In this document: piece by piece, positions 23,875-30,503 of the stretch
Layout of the letters: every line of letters begins with the position of its first letter
How positions within the stretch are numbered: position 1 is the first letter of the stretch
Assembly: GCA_004557855.1 (NCBI GenBank)
Contig: SFFJ01000018.1
Coordinates: 1 to 34,154, forward strand
DNA: 34,154 nt
Source: Oscillospiraceae bacterium
Lineage (GTDB): Bacteria > Bacillota > Clostridia > Oscillospirales > Ruminococcaceae
Reading direction: 5' to 3'
Made by a program: the position numbers and the translations under genes
The notes under the pieces: generated by a model
What the model was told of the DNA's origin: nothing
The model's database searches: none
The model's input: only the letters and a program-made list of their open reading frames with translations

Positions 23875-24294
23875 ATGACACTGCAATATCATTACACCGT
23901 GCCCGGCGATGATTTTGTCCATGCGGGGGAGGCCAGCGGCCACCTGAAGGGGGTGCTGCGCCAGCTGGGCTATCCCGGCGATACCATCCGTCGGGTGGCG
24001 ATCTCGATGTACGAGGGCGAGATCAATATGGTCATCCACGCCAACGGCGGCGAGATCGACGCCGAGATCGACGACCGGGGCGTTACCGTGACGCTGCGGG
24101 ATCAGGGCCCCGGCATCCCGGATGTGGAAAAGGCCATGCAGGAGGGCTGGAGCACCGCCAGCGATGAGATCCGTTCGCAGGGCTTCGGCGCCGGGATGGG
24201 TCTGCCCAATATGAAAAAATACACTGACCGTATGCAGATCGACACCGTTTTGGGGGTCGGCACCGCCATCACCTTACGCATCGACCTGCACTGA
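23875..24294 (+). CDS. RsbW/SpoIIAB-like HATPase protein
   Basis: 139 residues of the GHKL ATPase fold. The N box is seen as MYEGEINMVIHANGG, the G1 box as DQGPGIPD, and the G2-like GFGAGMGLPNMKK. Anti-sigma and switch kinases of this size phosphorylate a partner on serine or control a sigma factor. It begins three bases after the first DRTGG gene. Here it probably passes a signal from the hydrogenase-like protein; the partner is unknown. Confidence 0.85.
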   Translation: MTLQYHYTVPGDDFVHAGEASGHLKGVLRQLGYPGDTIRRVAISMYEGEINMVIHANGGEIDAEIDDRGVTVTLRDQGPGIPDVEKAMQEGWSTASDEIRSQGFGAGMGLPNMKKYTDRMQIDTVLGVGTAITLRIDLH

Positions 24295-24315
24295 ATACAG
24301 AGAAGCGAGGAAAAG

Positions 24316-25647
24316 ATGGAACATCAACCCTATTTTCACTCCGTAACCCTTAATAAAGAGCTGTGCCGCGGCTGCATCACCTGCGTCAAGCGCTGCCCCA
24401 CCGAGGCCATCCGGGTGCGGGACGGCAAGGCCCGTATTTTAGGCGAACGCTGCATCGATTGCGGCGAGTGTATCCGCGTCTGCCCGCACCATGCCAAGCT
24501 TGCAGTCAGCGATACCATGCAGGAGCTGGACGGCTTCAAGTATAAGATCGCCCTGCCCGCCCCGGTGCTGTTCGCACAGATCAAGCACCTGGACCACCCC
24601 GGCCGCATCATTCTGGCGCTCAAGCGCATCGGCTTTGATGAGGTTTATGAGGTCGGGGCCGCCGCCGAGCTGATCTCGCAGTCCACCAAGGAATTCATGG
24701 CCAACTATCAGGGGCCGCTGCCGCTGATCTCTTCGGCCTGCCCTGCCGTGCTGCGGCTTTTGCGGGTGCGGTTCCCCTCCCTTTTGGATCACCTGCTGCC
24801 GCTGCAGCCCCCGGTGGAGCTGGCCGCCGTGCTGGCCCGCCGTGCCGCCGTGGAAAAGACGGGCCTTGCGCCCGAGGAGATCGGGGTGGCGTTCATCACG
24901 CCCTGCCCCGCCAAGGTGACCGCCGCCAAGGTGCCGCTGGGCAACACCCGCCGCAATATCAATGCCGCCATCGCCATCAGCCGGGTCTACCCCGCCCTGA
25001 TCCAGGAGATCAAGAAGATGCAGCCGGAGGAGTTTATGCAGCTTTCCCGCATGGGCAGCACCGGCATTAGCTGGGCGGCCAACAGCGGCGAATCCACCGG
25101 CAGCGGCCAGCGCCGTTATATTGCCGCCGACGGCATCGAGAACGTCATCAAGATCCTGGAGGCCATCGAGGACGAGCAGTTCACCCGGCTGGATTTCGTG
25201 GAGCTTTCGGCCTGCCCGGGCGGCTGCGTGGGCGGCGTGATGAATGTGGAAAATCCCTTTGCGGCGGCAGCACGCATCAAGCGGCTGGCCCGTGACCTGC
25301 CTGCGGTGGGCACCCGCTGGCCCACCCCCGACTGCCTGCCGGAGGAGGTTTATTTCGATAAGCGGATCGAGCCGATGAATGTGATGTCGTTGGACAGCGA
25401 CCCGGCGCGCTCGCTGGAGCTTTTTGCAAAGATGCAGAGCTACGAGCGCAAATTCCCCGGGCTGGACTGCGGCAGCTGCGGTTCCCCCACCTGCCACGCC
25501 CTTGCCGAGGACATTGTGCGGGGCTACCGCACCGAGGACGACTGCATTTACCTGCTGAAGGAAAAGCTGGAAAAGCTGGCGCAATCGCTGGCCGGGCTTT
25601 CCTCACACATCACCCCCATGGAGGAATACAGCAATGACGGCGAATGA
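24316..25647 (+). CDS. [FeFe]-hydrogenase-like protein, probable sensor type
   Basis: 443 residues. An N-terminal 2x[4Fe-4S] ferredoxin domain (Cys17, 20, 23, 27 and 46, 49, 52, 56) leads into a hydrogenase large-subunit core. H-cluster ligands are all present: Cys142 (SSACP), Cys197 (TPCPAK) and Cys300/Cys304 (ACPGGC). The conserved Lys of the second motif is kept (Lys200). The cysteine that passes protons in true catalytic enzymes is Ala141 here, as in sensory-type hydrogenases. A C-terminal four-cysteine Fe-S domain (Cys385, 388, 393, 410) follows. Small subunits are absent. The context with a HATPase, DRTGG and PHP proteins fits an H2- or redox-sensing role rather than bulk hydrogen production (inference). 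Confidence 0.88.
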   Translation: MEHQPYFHSVTLNKELCRGCITCVKRCPTEAIRVRDGKARILGERCIDCGECIRVCPHHAKLAVSDTMQELDGFKYKIALPAPVLFAQIKHLDHPGRIILALKRIGFDEVYEVGAAAELISQSTKEFMANYQGPLPLISSACPAVLRLLRVRFPSLLDHLLPLQPPVELAAVLARRAAVEKTGLAPEEIGVAFITPCPAKVTAAKVPLGNTRRNINAAIAISRVYPALIQEIKKMQPEEFMQLSRMGSTGISWAANSGESTGSGQRRYIAADGIENVIKILEAIEDEQFTRLDFVELSACPGGCVGGVMNVENPFAAAARIKRLARDLPAVGTRWPTPDCLPEEVYFDKRIEPMNVMSLDSDPARSLELFAKMQSYERKFPGLDCGSCGSPTCHALAEDIVRGYRTEDDCIYLLKEKLEKLAQSLAGLSSHITPMEEYSNDGE

Positions 25648-25966
25648 ACTGTGCCGGGACTGCGGCTTTACGCTGCTGTGCTGCGGCGACCGGGAAATAT
25701 CCGGCGGGGTGTACTGCTGCGATCTTTTAAGCATGGTGATGGGGCGTGCCCCCACCGATGGGGTATGGTTTACCGTGATGGCGAACCAGAATACCATAGT
25801 GGCGGCGCTGATGGCCGATGTGGCCTGCGTGGTGCTCACCGAGGGCATCCGCCCGGATGAGGCGATGCTGGCCCGTGCCGCGGCGGAGAACATAGCGGTG
25901 GCCACCGCCGACTGCCCCAGCTATGCGGCCGCCCGCCGTGCCGATGACAGAATAACTGCGGGGTGA
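25634..25966 (+). CDS. DRTGG-domain protein 2
   Basis: 110 residues, a second DRTGG-type domain (GGVYCCDLLSMVMGRAPTDG, then VACVVLTEGIRPDE). It starts inside the end of the hydrogenase-like gene (14-bp overlap), with GGAGG before the ATG, so the two are translationally coupled. Cysteines cluster near the start (CRDCGFTLLCCGD). It is not a close copy of DRTGG protein 1. Confidence 0.82.
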   Translation: MTANELCRDCGFTLLCCGDREISGGVYCCDLLSMVMGRAPTDGVWFTVMANQNTIVAALMADVACVVLTEGIRPDEAMLARAAAENIAVATADCPSYAAARRADDRITAG

Positions 25967-26853
25967 GGGGCGGCGCAGCCGCCCCGGCGCCCCCCTGCGG
26001 GGGCGCCGGGGGACCCGCGGGGCGAAGCCCCGCGGGCAGGCCGGCCCGCAGGGCCGGCCCGGCTGCGCCGTGTGCCCTCCCCCCTGCACCAACCATAAAC
26101 TGTAAGGAGGCGGCCGCTGCGGAACTCTACCCCTTCTACTACGACCTGCACATCCATACCTGTCTTTCCCCCTGCGGGGAGGACGACATGACCCCTGCCA
26201 CCGTGGCGGGGCTTTCGGCGCTGGCCGGGCTGGACCTTATCGCCGTCTGCGACCACAATACCGCCGGGAACGTCCGGGCCGTGCAGCAGGCCGCTGCCGC
26301 CCTTGCCCCCGGCCTGCTGGTCATCCCCGGCATCGAGCTGACCTGCGCCGAAGAACTGCATATGGTCTGCCTGTTCCCCACCGCCGAAGCCGCCGAAGCC
26401 GCCGGCGAGGAGGTCTATGCCGCTCTGCCCCCCATCCTCAACCGGGAGGATATCTTCGGTGCGCAGCTGCTGATGGACGCCGAGGACACCGTAACCGGGC
26501 GCATCCCCCGCCTGCTCTCCAACGCCACTGCCATTTCCATCGATGACGCCCCGGCCTTTGCCGCCCGCTACGGCGGCTTTTGCTACCCCGCCCACATCGA
26601 CCGGGACAGCATGAGCGTCCTTTCCGCCCTCGGCGAGATCCCCGAAGCGCTCGGCTTTTCCGCCGTTGAGGTCGCCGACCCCGAACGGTTCTTTGCCGGC
26701 GGCCGGAACGCTCGCTACGCCGAACGGTACCATATCCTCACCTGCAGCGACGCCCACCGCCCCGAAGCCCTGCTCCCCGATGCCTCCCGCGCCATCCACC
26801 TGCCGGAATGCACCTTTGCCGCCCTGAAGGAGGCCCTCACCACCCCCAAATAA
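25963..26853 (+). CDS. PHP-domain phosphoesterase; start uncertain
   Basis: 296 residues as drawn. The conserved part begins near 26128 with YYDLHIHTCLSPCG, followed by CDHN, PGIELTC, PAHIDR and CSDAH, the metal-binding motifs of PHP (polymerase and histidinol phosphatase) phosphoesterases; TrpH-like members act on small nucleotides or RNA ends. The drawn start is the GTG at 25963, which overlaps the DRTGG2 stop but lacks a ribosome binding site. Residues up to about 50 come from cloverleaf element 9. AAGGAGG at 26104-26110 is a strong ribosome binding site just before the conserved part, but no in-frame ATG, GTG or TTG follows within reach. Either the repeat is translated, or the true start has been lost or mutated. 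Confidence 0.8.
   Translation: MRGGAAAPAPPCGGAGGPAGRSPAGRPARRAGPAAPCALPPAPTINCKEAAAAELYPFYYDLHIHTCLSPCGEDDMTPATVAGLSALAGLDLIAVCDHNTAGNVRAVQQAAAALAPGLLVIPGIELTCAEELHMVCLFPTAEAAEAAGEEVYAALPPILNREDIFGAQLLMDAEDTVTGRIPRLLSNATAISIDDAPAFAARYGGFCYPAHIDRDSMSVLSALGEIPEALGFSAVEVADPERFFAGGRNARYAERYHILTCSDAHRPEALLPDASRAIHLPECTFAALKEALTTPK
25971..26070. repeat. cloverleaf GC element 9 (in frame in the PHP gene)
   Basis: Outer arms CGGCGCAGCCG (25971-25981) and CGGCTGCGCCG (26060-26070). Hairpins CCGGCGCCCCC-CTGC-GGGGGCGCCGG, CCCGCGGGGC-GAA-GCCCCGCGGG and GGCCGGCCC-GCA-GGGCCGGCC. It lies between two genes of one operon and contains no stop in the frame of the PHP gene. Confidence 0.87.
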
Positions 26854-26856
26854 CCG

Positions 26857-26886
26857 CAGTCCCATCGGGGGGCCGCTTTTTTGCGG
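26857..26886 (+). terminator. terminator after the PHP gene
   Basis: GCAGTCCC and GGGGCCGC pair with one mismatch and a wobble; TTTTTT follows. Confidence 0.6.
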
Positions 26887-27005
26887 GCCCCTGCAGGGTG
26901 CCGGTCCGGCCGCAGGCCCGATGGCTCCGCCATCGCGGCGAACTCCGTTCGCCGGCCCGCCCTGCGGGCGGGCGGCCTGCGGCCGTCTCTCCCCCTGCAG
27001 GGGCC
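26886..27005. repeat. cloverleaf GC element 10 (double outer stem)
   Basis: Two nested outer stems: GGCCCCTGCAGGG (26886-26898) with CCCTGCAGGGGCC (26993-27005), and CGGCCGCAGGCC (26907-26918) with GGCCTGCGGCCG (26974-26985). Three hairpins: CGATGGC-TCC-GCCATCG, CGGCGAAC-TCC-GTTCGCCG and GCCCGCCC-TGC-GGGCGGGC. All loops are complements of GNA, so the inner part is in reverse orientation. Confidence 0.87.
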
Positions 27006-27068
27006 ACACCATATAAATATACCCCCCGATGGGCGCCGCCTTTTGCAGCCCCGCCGGGGGGAAATGAT

Positions 27069-27101
27069 AAGGGCAGCCCCGCGCAGGGGCCGCCTTCTTT
27101 T
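27069..27101. terminator. bidirectional hairpin between the PHP and small-membrane-protein genes
   Basis: AAGGGC-GCCCC and GGGGC-GCCTT arms around GCGCA; TTCTTTT follows on the plus strand. Confidence 0.6.
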
Positions 27102-27104
27102 CGG

Positions 27105-27347
27105 TTAAAGCTCCTCCGGCAGCGGCTCACGCAGGTCGTCCCAGTAGGGGACCGTTGCCGCCACCAGTGCCACAGCCATCGCCGCCAGCCCCTTCAGCAG
27201 GGCCATATGCCGCAGGCTGGCCGCAAAGTACACCATCGCCGGTGCCTCCAGCTTGAGCCGCCAGCCCGGCACCATGTAGCACAGCGCCACGTACACCGCC
27301 ATAAAAGCGATGACCGCCAGTATCGCAGAAATCCAGGATTTTTTCAT
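27105..27347 (-). CDS. small membrane protein, tandem copy 2
   Basis: 80 residues. Two hydrophobic segments (about 5-24 and 45-66) flank the motif CYMVPGWRLKL. It is a clear paralogue of the gene at 27380-27601, sharing the start MKK, this 11-residue motif and FAASLRHM-LLKGL. It has an extra acidic C-terminus (WDDLREPLPEEL). AAGGAGG precedes the ATG. Function unknown; no related family was recognised. Confidence 0.75.
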   Translation of the reverse strand: MKKSWISAILAVIAFMAVYVALCYMVPGWRLKLEAPAMVYFAASLRHMALLKGLAAMAVALVAATVPYWDDLREPLPEEL

Positions 27348-27379
27348 ATTCGGTCCTCCTTTTCATTTTTTTACATCCG

Positions 27380-27601
27380 TTAAGTGCGGCTTATGCGGCG
27401 CTGCACCGCCACTGCCACCGCTGCCGCAGCTGCCGCTATCAGCCCCTTCAGCAAGACCATATGCCGCAGACTGGCCGCAAAGTACTCCATCGCAGGCGCC
27501 GCCAGCTTGAGCCGCCAGCCCGGCACCATGTAGCACTGCGCCACATACACCGCCGCAAAAACGATGATCGCCAGTATCACGGAAATCAAAAGCTTTTTCA
27601 T
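27380..27601 (-). CDS. small membrane protein, tandem copy 1
   Basis: 73 residues with two predicted membrane helices and the same CYMVPGWRLKL motif between them. DNA identity to the neighbouring copy extends upstream through the ribosome binding site, so the unit of about 250 bp was duplicated in tandem. It ends in a basic tail (QRRISRT), while the other copy ends in acidic residues. GGAGACC precedes the ATG. Function unknown. Confidence 0.75.
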   Translation of the reverse strand: MKKLLISVILAIIVFAAVYVAQCYMVPGWRLKLAAPAMEYFAASLRHMVLLKGLIAAAAAAVAVAVQRRISRT

Positions 27602-27692
27602 ATTCGGGTCTCCTTTTCATCCTTCGCATCCGCCGAAAGAGCCTGTGCGGCGCCGCAGTCATTCACCCCCGTGGGGTCGGGATCTGGCCGGA

Positions 27693-28184
27693 TCAGCCGA
27701 AAAAGGCTTTTACATAGTCGCGGTAGTTCATGCTGGGGGCGATGGTCACCACGCCCTCACCGATGTTCACATCATTGAGGAATTCGGTGAAAAACGCCGC
27801 CGGAACATACAAAATGCCCTTCTGCATCGCCGGTTTTACCGGAAGCTCCGCCTCACGGTCCATTTTTACGGTCTTCAGGTGCCCCGCAAATACCACCGTT
27901 TTGCTGCCCGCCGTCACCGTTGCCGCCTGTATGTACCCATCATCGATGACCGCCGTTTTCGCTGCGGCGTCCCATTCGGTTTCATAGCCCAGCGCCCCGG
28001 CCACCGCGCACAGCGGCAGCATCAGGGTCTCCCCCTCGTAGTAGCTGCGGCAAGGCAGCTCCCCCTGCGCCAGTTCCTTTTTATCCAGTCCGGTCAGAAC
28101 GGCCAACCCGGCGTCCTTCGGGGCGCAGCCGGTCAAAAGCAGCATTACCGCCAGCAGCAGCGCCGGCATCTTCCGGTTTCTCAT
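27693..28184 (-). CDS. lipoprotein with copper amine oxidase N-terminal-like domain
   Basis: 163 residues. Lipobox LLTGC (Cys20) predicts a membrane-anchored lipoprotein. The body (YYEGETLMLPLCAVAGALGYETEWD, then VDDG-type turns, then GILYVPAAFFTEFLN) matches the stalk-like domain called copper amine oxidase N-terminal in Firmicutes surface proteins. Probably structural or binding; no catalytic residues are seen. Second of the three adjacent lipoprotein genes in the minus direction. Confidence 0.8.
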   Translation of the reverse strand: MRNRKMPALLLAVMLLLTGCAPKDAGLAVLTGLDKKELAQGELPCRSYYEGETLMLPLCAVAGALGYETEWDAAAKTAVIDDGYIQAATVTAGSKTVVFAGHLKTVKMDREAELPVKPAMQKGILYVPAAFFTEFLNDVNIGEGVVTIAPSMNYRDYVKAFFG

Positions 28185-28220
28185 GTGATTTTTCTCCTGT
28201 TTTTTGTTTTTGCGTTTAGA

Positions 28221-28922
28221 TTATTTTCCTTGCGGCGGCTCGTTTCCCTCCCCGTCGCTATCGGTCACCGGTTTTGCCGGTTGATCCACCACCTGACGGG
28301 TCACGCCGTCCGTTCCCAGCCACACGGTGGTTTCTCCGCCCTCTTTGGTCAGATGGACCCGCCACAGGTTCGTCGCCGTATCAAAGGCCGCATCCGCCGC
28401 ATCGCAGTCCCCATCGGTTTCCCGCAGCGCCAGCCCGATCGCCGTTTCCACATCGGCCGCAGGCTCCTCGCCGTTACAGTGAAACGGCCCGGGGCGGGTG
28501 CTTGCCGCCATCGGATCGGCCGCCATTGCCAGCCCCAGCGCGGACATTTCCTCGGCGTAGCTGCAATCCGGCACCTCCCTTTGGAAGCGGCACCAGTCGC
28601 CGTTGATCACCACATCGATGCTGTAACACCCGGCGACCTGGTATTGGTATCCCGTCCCGAAGTTGGAGCAGCCGTCCTCCTCCGGCACCTCATTCGGCTC
28701 CACCGTTTCGGTGATCTCACCGTCCATCACGCCGCAGCGCGCCAGCGTAATGCGCTCTCCGGTATCAATATGCAGCTCTCCGCCGACCTGCACCATGCGG
28801 GGACCGTCCACCTTCGCGGGGGACTTGGGCTCGTCGGCTGTGCCGTGGTTGGCGGGGCTGCCGCAGGCCGCCATGGCAATAGCCATCATGAGGGAAAGCA
28901 GCAGTACTATCGTCTTTTTCAT
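28221..28922 (-). CDS. lipoprotein of unknown function
   Basis: 233 residues. Signal peptide with AMAAC (Cys20) predicts a lipoprotein. Six or more further cysteines (in ARCGVMDG, DGCSNF, AGCYSID, GDWCRF, DCSYAEE, FHCNGEE) could form disulfides outside the cell. The C-terminal 60 residues (about 155-215, with NLWRVHLTKEGGETTVWLG) have a PepSY-like look, but this is weak. AAGGAGATG precedes the start. The gene lies 37 bp upstream of the next lipoprotein gene, probably in one transcript. Confidence 0.75.
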   Translation of the reverse strand: MKKTIVLLLSLMMAIAMAACGSPANHGTADEPKSPAKVDGPRMVQVGGELHIDTGERITLARCGVMDGEITETVEPNEVPEEDGCSNFGTGYQYQVAGCYSIDVVINGDWCRFQREVPDCSYAEEMSALGLAMAADPMAASTRPGPFHCNGEEPAADVETAIGLALRETDGDCDAADAAFDTATNLWRVHLTKEGGETTVWLGTDGVTRQVVDQPAKPVTDSDGEGNEPPQGK

Positions 28923-28970
28923 TTTGCATCTCCTTATCTTTTGTCAGGGGGGCTTACAGGGGGCGGGTGT

Positions 28971-29058
28971 TCGGGCCGCAGGCCGGCCGCCCCTGCGGGG
29001 CGGCTCCGGCGGGGCGCAGCCCCGCCGCGGCGGCGCAGCCGCCGGGCCTGCGGCCCGA
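28971..29058. repeat. cloverleaf GC element 11
   Basis: Outer arms TCGGGCCGCAGGCC (28971-28984) and GGCCTGCGGCCCGA (29045-29058). Hairpins GCCGCCCC-TGC-GGGGCGGC, GGCGGGGC-GCA-GCCCCGCC and CGGCGGC-GCA-GCCGCCG. Between two lipoprotein genes of the same direction. Confidence 0.88.
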
Positions 29059-29085
29059 CTCCGCACCTTTTGCAGGCTAATCGCT

Positions 29086-30099
29086 TCAGCCGTTCTCCCC
29101 GCCCGTCTCTGCCGGTTCGGCCGGGGGTTGCGGCTGCCCGCCCACGCTGGGAGGTGCTTGCCGTTTGCCGGCCTGCCTGCGGCGGCGCACCAGCCGGCAT
29201 ACCAGCCACACCACCACCGCAATCACGGCGGCCCACAGCAGCACCAACGGCAGGAAGGTCACAAGCCAAACCAGAACGCTCTCGGCGCTGTTTTTCACCA
29301 TCCGCATCGAGTCCTTAAAGCCATCGGAAAGGCGCTGGCCCAGCGTTTGGGGCGGGCTGTTGATGATGCTGTATTCCACGACCTCCTGCAGGGTGATGTG
29401 CAGGGTGGAATAGCTGATGCGGCTATCCAGATTGCGCAGCGTCGCTTCGTAGCTTTCGATTTGGTACCGCACATCGGAAAGGCGGCTTTCCAGCTCCAGC
29501 ACATCGGTCAGCTGTGTCGCCTTGGAGAGGATCTCCAAAAGGCGTTCCTCCTGCAGGCGCAGGGTTTTCAGCCGGGCCTCGGTATCGGTGTAGCTTTCGG
29601 TCACATCTGCCACATCGGTGCTGCGGCTGACGACATTGCAAAGCTCCCCGGCGCTGCCCATGACGGTCTCCAGCTTTTCGGCCGGGATGCGTGCGGTAAT
29701 GCCGGCATAGCGGGCGTTATACCGGGTGCTGTAAAGGCTGCCGCCTTGCTCGCTGCGGCTTTCGATATAGCCGCCCTGCTCGGTGATCATCTTTTCCAGG
29801 CCTGCCAGCGCATTGGGGTAGTCCCGGCTTTCCAGCTCCATCCACGCCGTTTGGATGAGCTTGCGGTCAGTTGTCAACGCTGCGCTGCTGTTTTCGCCTG
29901 CCGCCGGCTCCCCGGGGCTCGGCATGGGGCTTTCGGTATCAAACAGCGTTTCGGAGGCCTTGTAGCTTTCGCTTTTTTGGTTATAGCTGCCGTAGCCGGC
30001 ATCGCAGGGGCTATCATTTGCGGCACGGCTGCCGCAGCCGGCCAGCACCAGCAGAACGGCCAGCAGCACCCCGCAGGCGGCCAAAATACGCTTTTTCAT
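29086..30099 (-). CDS. DUF4349-type lipoprotein with coiled coil
   Basis: 337 residues. Lipobox LAGC (Cys22), a low-complexity linker, then the DUF4349 pattern: WMELESRDYPNALAGLEK, GGYIESRSEQ, ARIPAEKLETVM, a coiled coil (about 185-235; LKTLRLQEERLLEIL), and SYSTLHITLQEV. A C-terminal membrane helix (about 270-300) and a basic tail follow, so both ends are tied to the membrane. Family members are envelope proteins without a known reaction. The start is at 30097-30099 with GGAGG; the longer frame has no such site. Confidence 0.88.
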   Translation of the reverse strand: MKKRILAACGVLLAVLLVLAGCGSRAANDSPCDAGYGSYNQKSESYKASETLFDTESPMPSPGEPAAGENSSAALTTDRKLIQTAWMELESRDYPNALAGLEKMITEQGGYIESRSEQGGSLYSTRYNARYAGITARIPAEKLETVMGSAGELCNVVSRSTDVADVTESYTDTEARLKTLRLQEERLLEILSKATQLTDVLELESRLSDVRYQIESYEATLRNLDSRISYSTLHITLQEVVEYSIINSPPQTLGQRLSDGFKDSMRMVKNSAESVLVWLVTFLPLVLLWAAVIAVVVWLVCRLVRRRRQAGKRQAPPSVGGQPQPPAEPAETGGENG

Positions 30100-30194
30100 G
30101 GTTTTCCCTCCTTGGCATCGTTTTTCTCCTCTACCAAATAAGTGCCCGGGCGACGGCATTTTATTGCATTCCCTCCAAAAAAAGTTTTTGGGGG

Positions 30195-30273
30195 CGGCCG
30201 CAGGCCCGGCGGCGGAGCCGCCGAGGCGGGCTTCGCCCGCCTGTTTCGGCTGCGCCGAAACGGCCTGCGGCCG
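30195..30273. repeat. cloverleaf GC element 12
   Basis: Outer arms CGGCCGCAGGCC (30195-30206) and GGCCTGCGGCCG (30262-30273). Hairpins CGGCGGC-GGA-GCCGCCG, AGGCGGGC-TTC-GCCCGCCT and GTTTCGGC-TGC-GCCGAAAC. No unpaired base; loops two and three are reverse complements of GNA. Confidence 0.9.
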
Positions 30274-30343
30274 TAGGCTGCGGGGGGACGGGGCGGAGGG
30301 TTGCGGGGGAGGATGGGAGGGGAAACTGCAGGGGGTGGGCGGG

Positions 30344-30424
30344 CGGCGCAGCCGGGTCCGGCCGCAGGCCGGGCCTCGCGCGCGAAGCGCGCGTCCCCCG
30401 CGCGTGCGCGGGGCGGCTGCGCCG
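30344..30424. repeat. cloverleaf GC element 13
   Basis: Outer arms CGGCGCAGCCG (30344-30354) and CGGCTGCGCCG (30414-30424), the same outer arms as element 9. Hairpins CCGGCC-GCA-GGCCGG, CGCGCGC-GAA-GCGCGCG and CCCCGCGC-GT-GCGCGGGG. Preceded by CTGCAGGGGGTGGG. Elements 12 and 13 fill most of the gap between the DUF4349 gene and mscL. Confidence 0.86.
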
Positions 30425-30456
30425 TATTTTGCGGGTTACAGGAGGCGGAGAGGGCG

Positions 30457-30486
30457 GCAAAAGGGGCGCCCCGGCAGGGGCGCCCC
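30457..30486 (-). terminator. terminator after mscL
   Basis: GGGGCGCCCC-TGCC-GGGGCGCCCC then TTTT on the minus strand. Confidence 0.8.
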
Positions 30487-30503
30487 AATAGCAGCTTGCG
30501 GCT

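Noticed and set aside
29086..30099. Transposase or insertion sequence among the genes at 27-30 kb
   Set aside because: All frames there are explained by lipoproteins and small membrane proteins; no transposase motif or terminal inverted repeats of an insertion sequence were found anywhere in the window.
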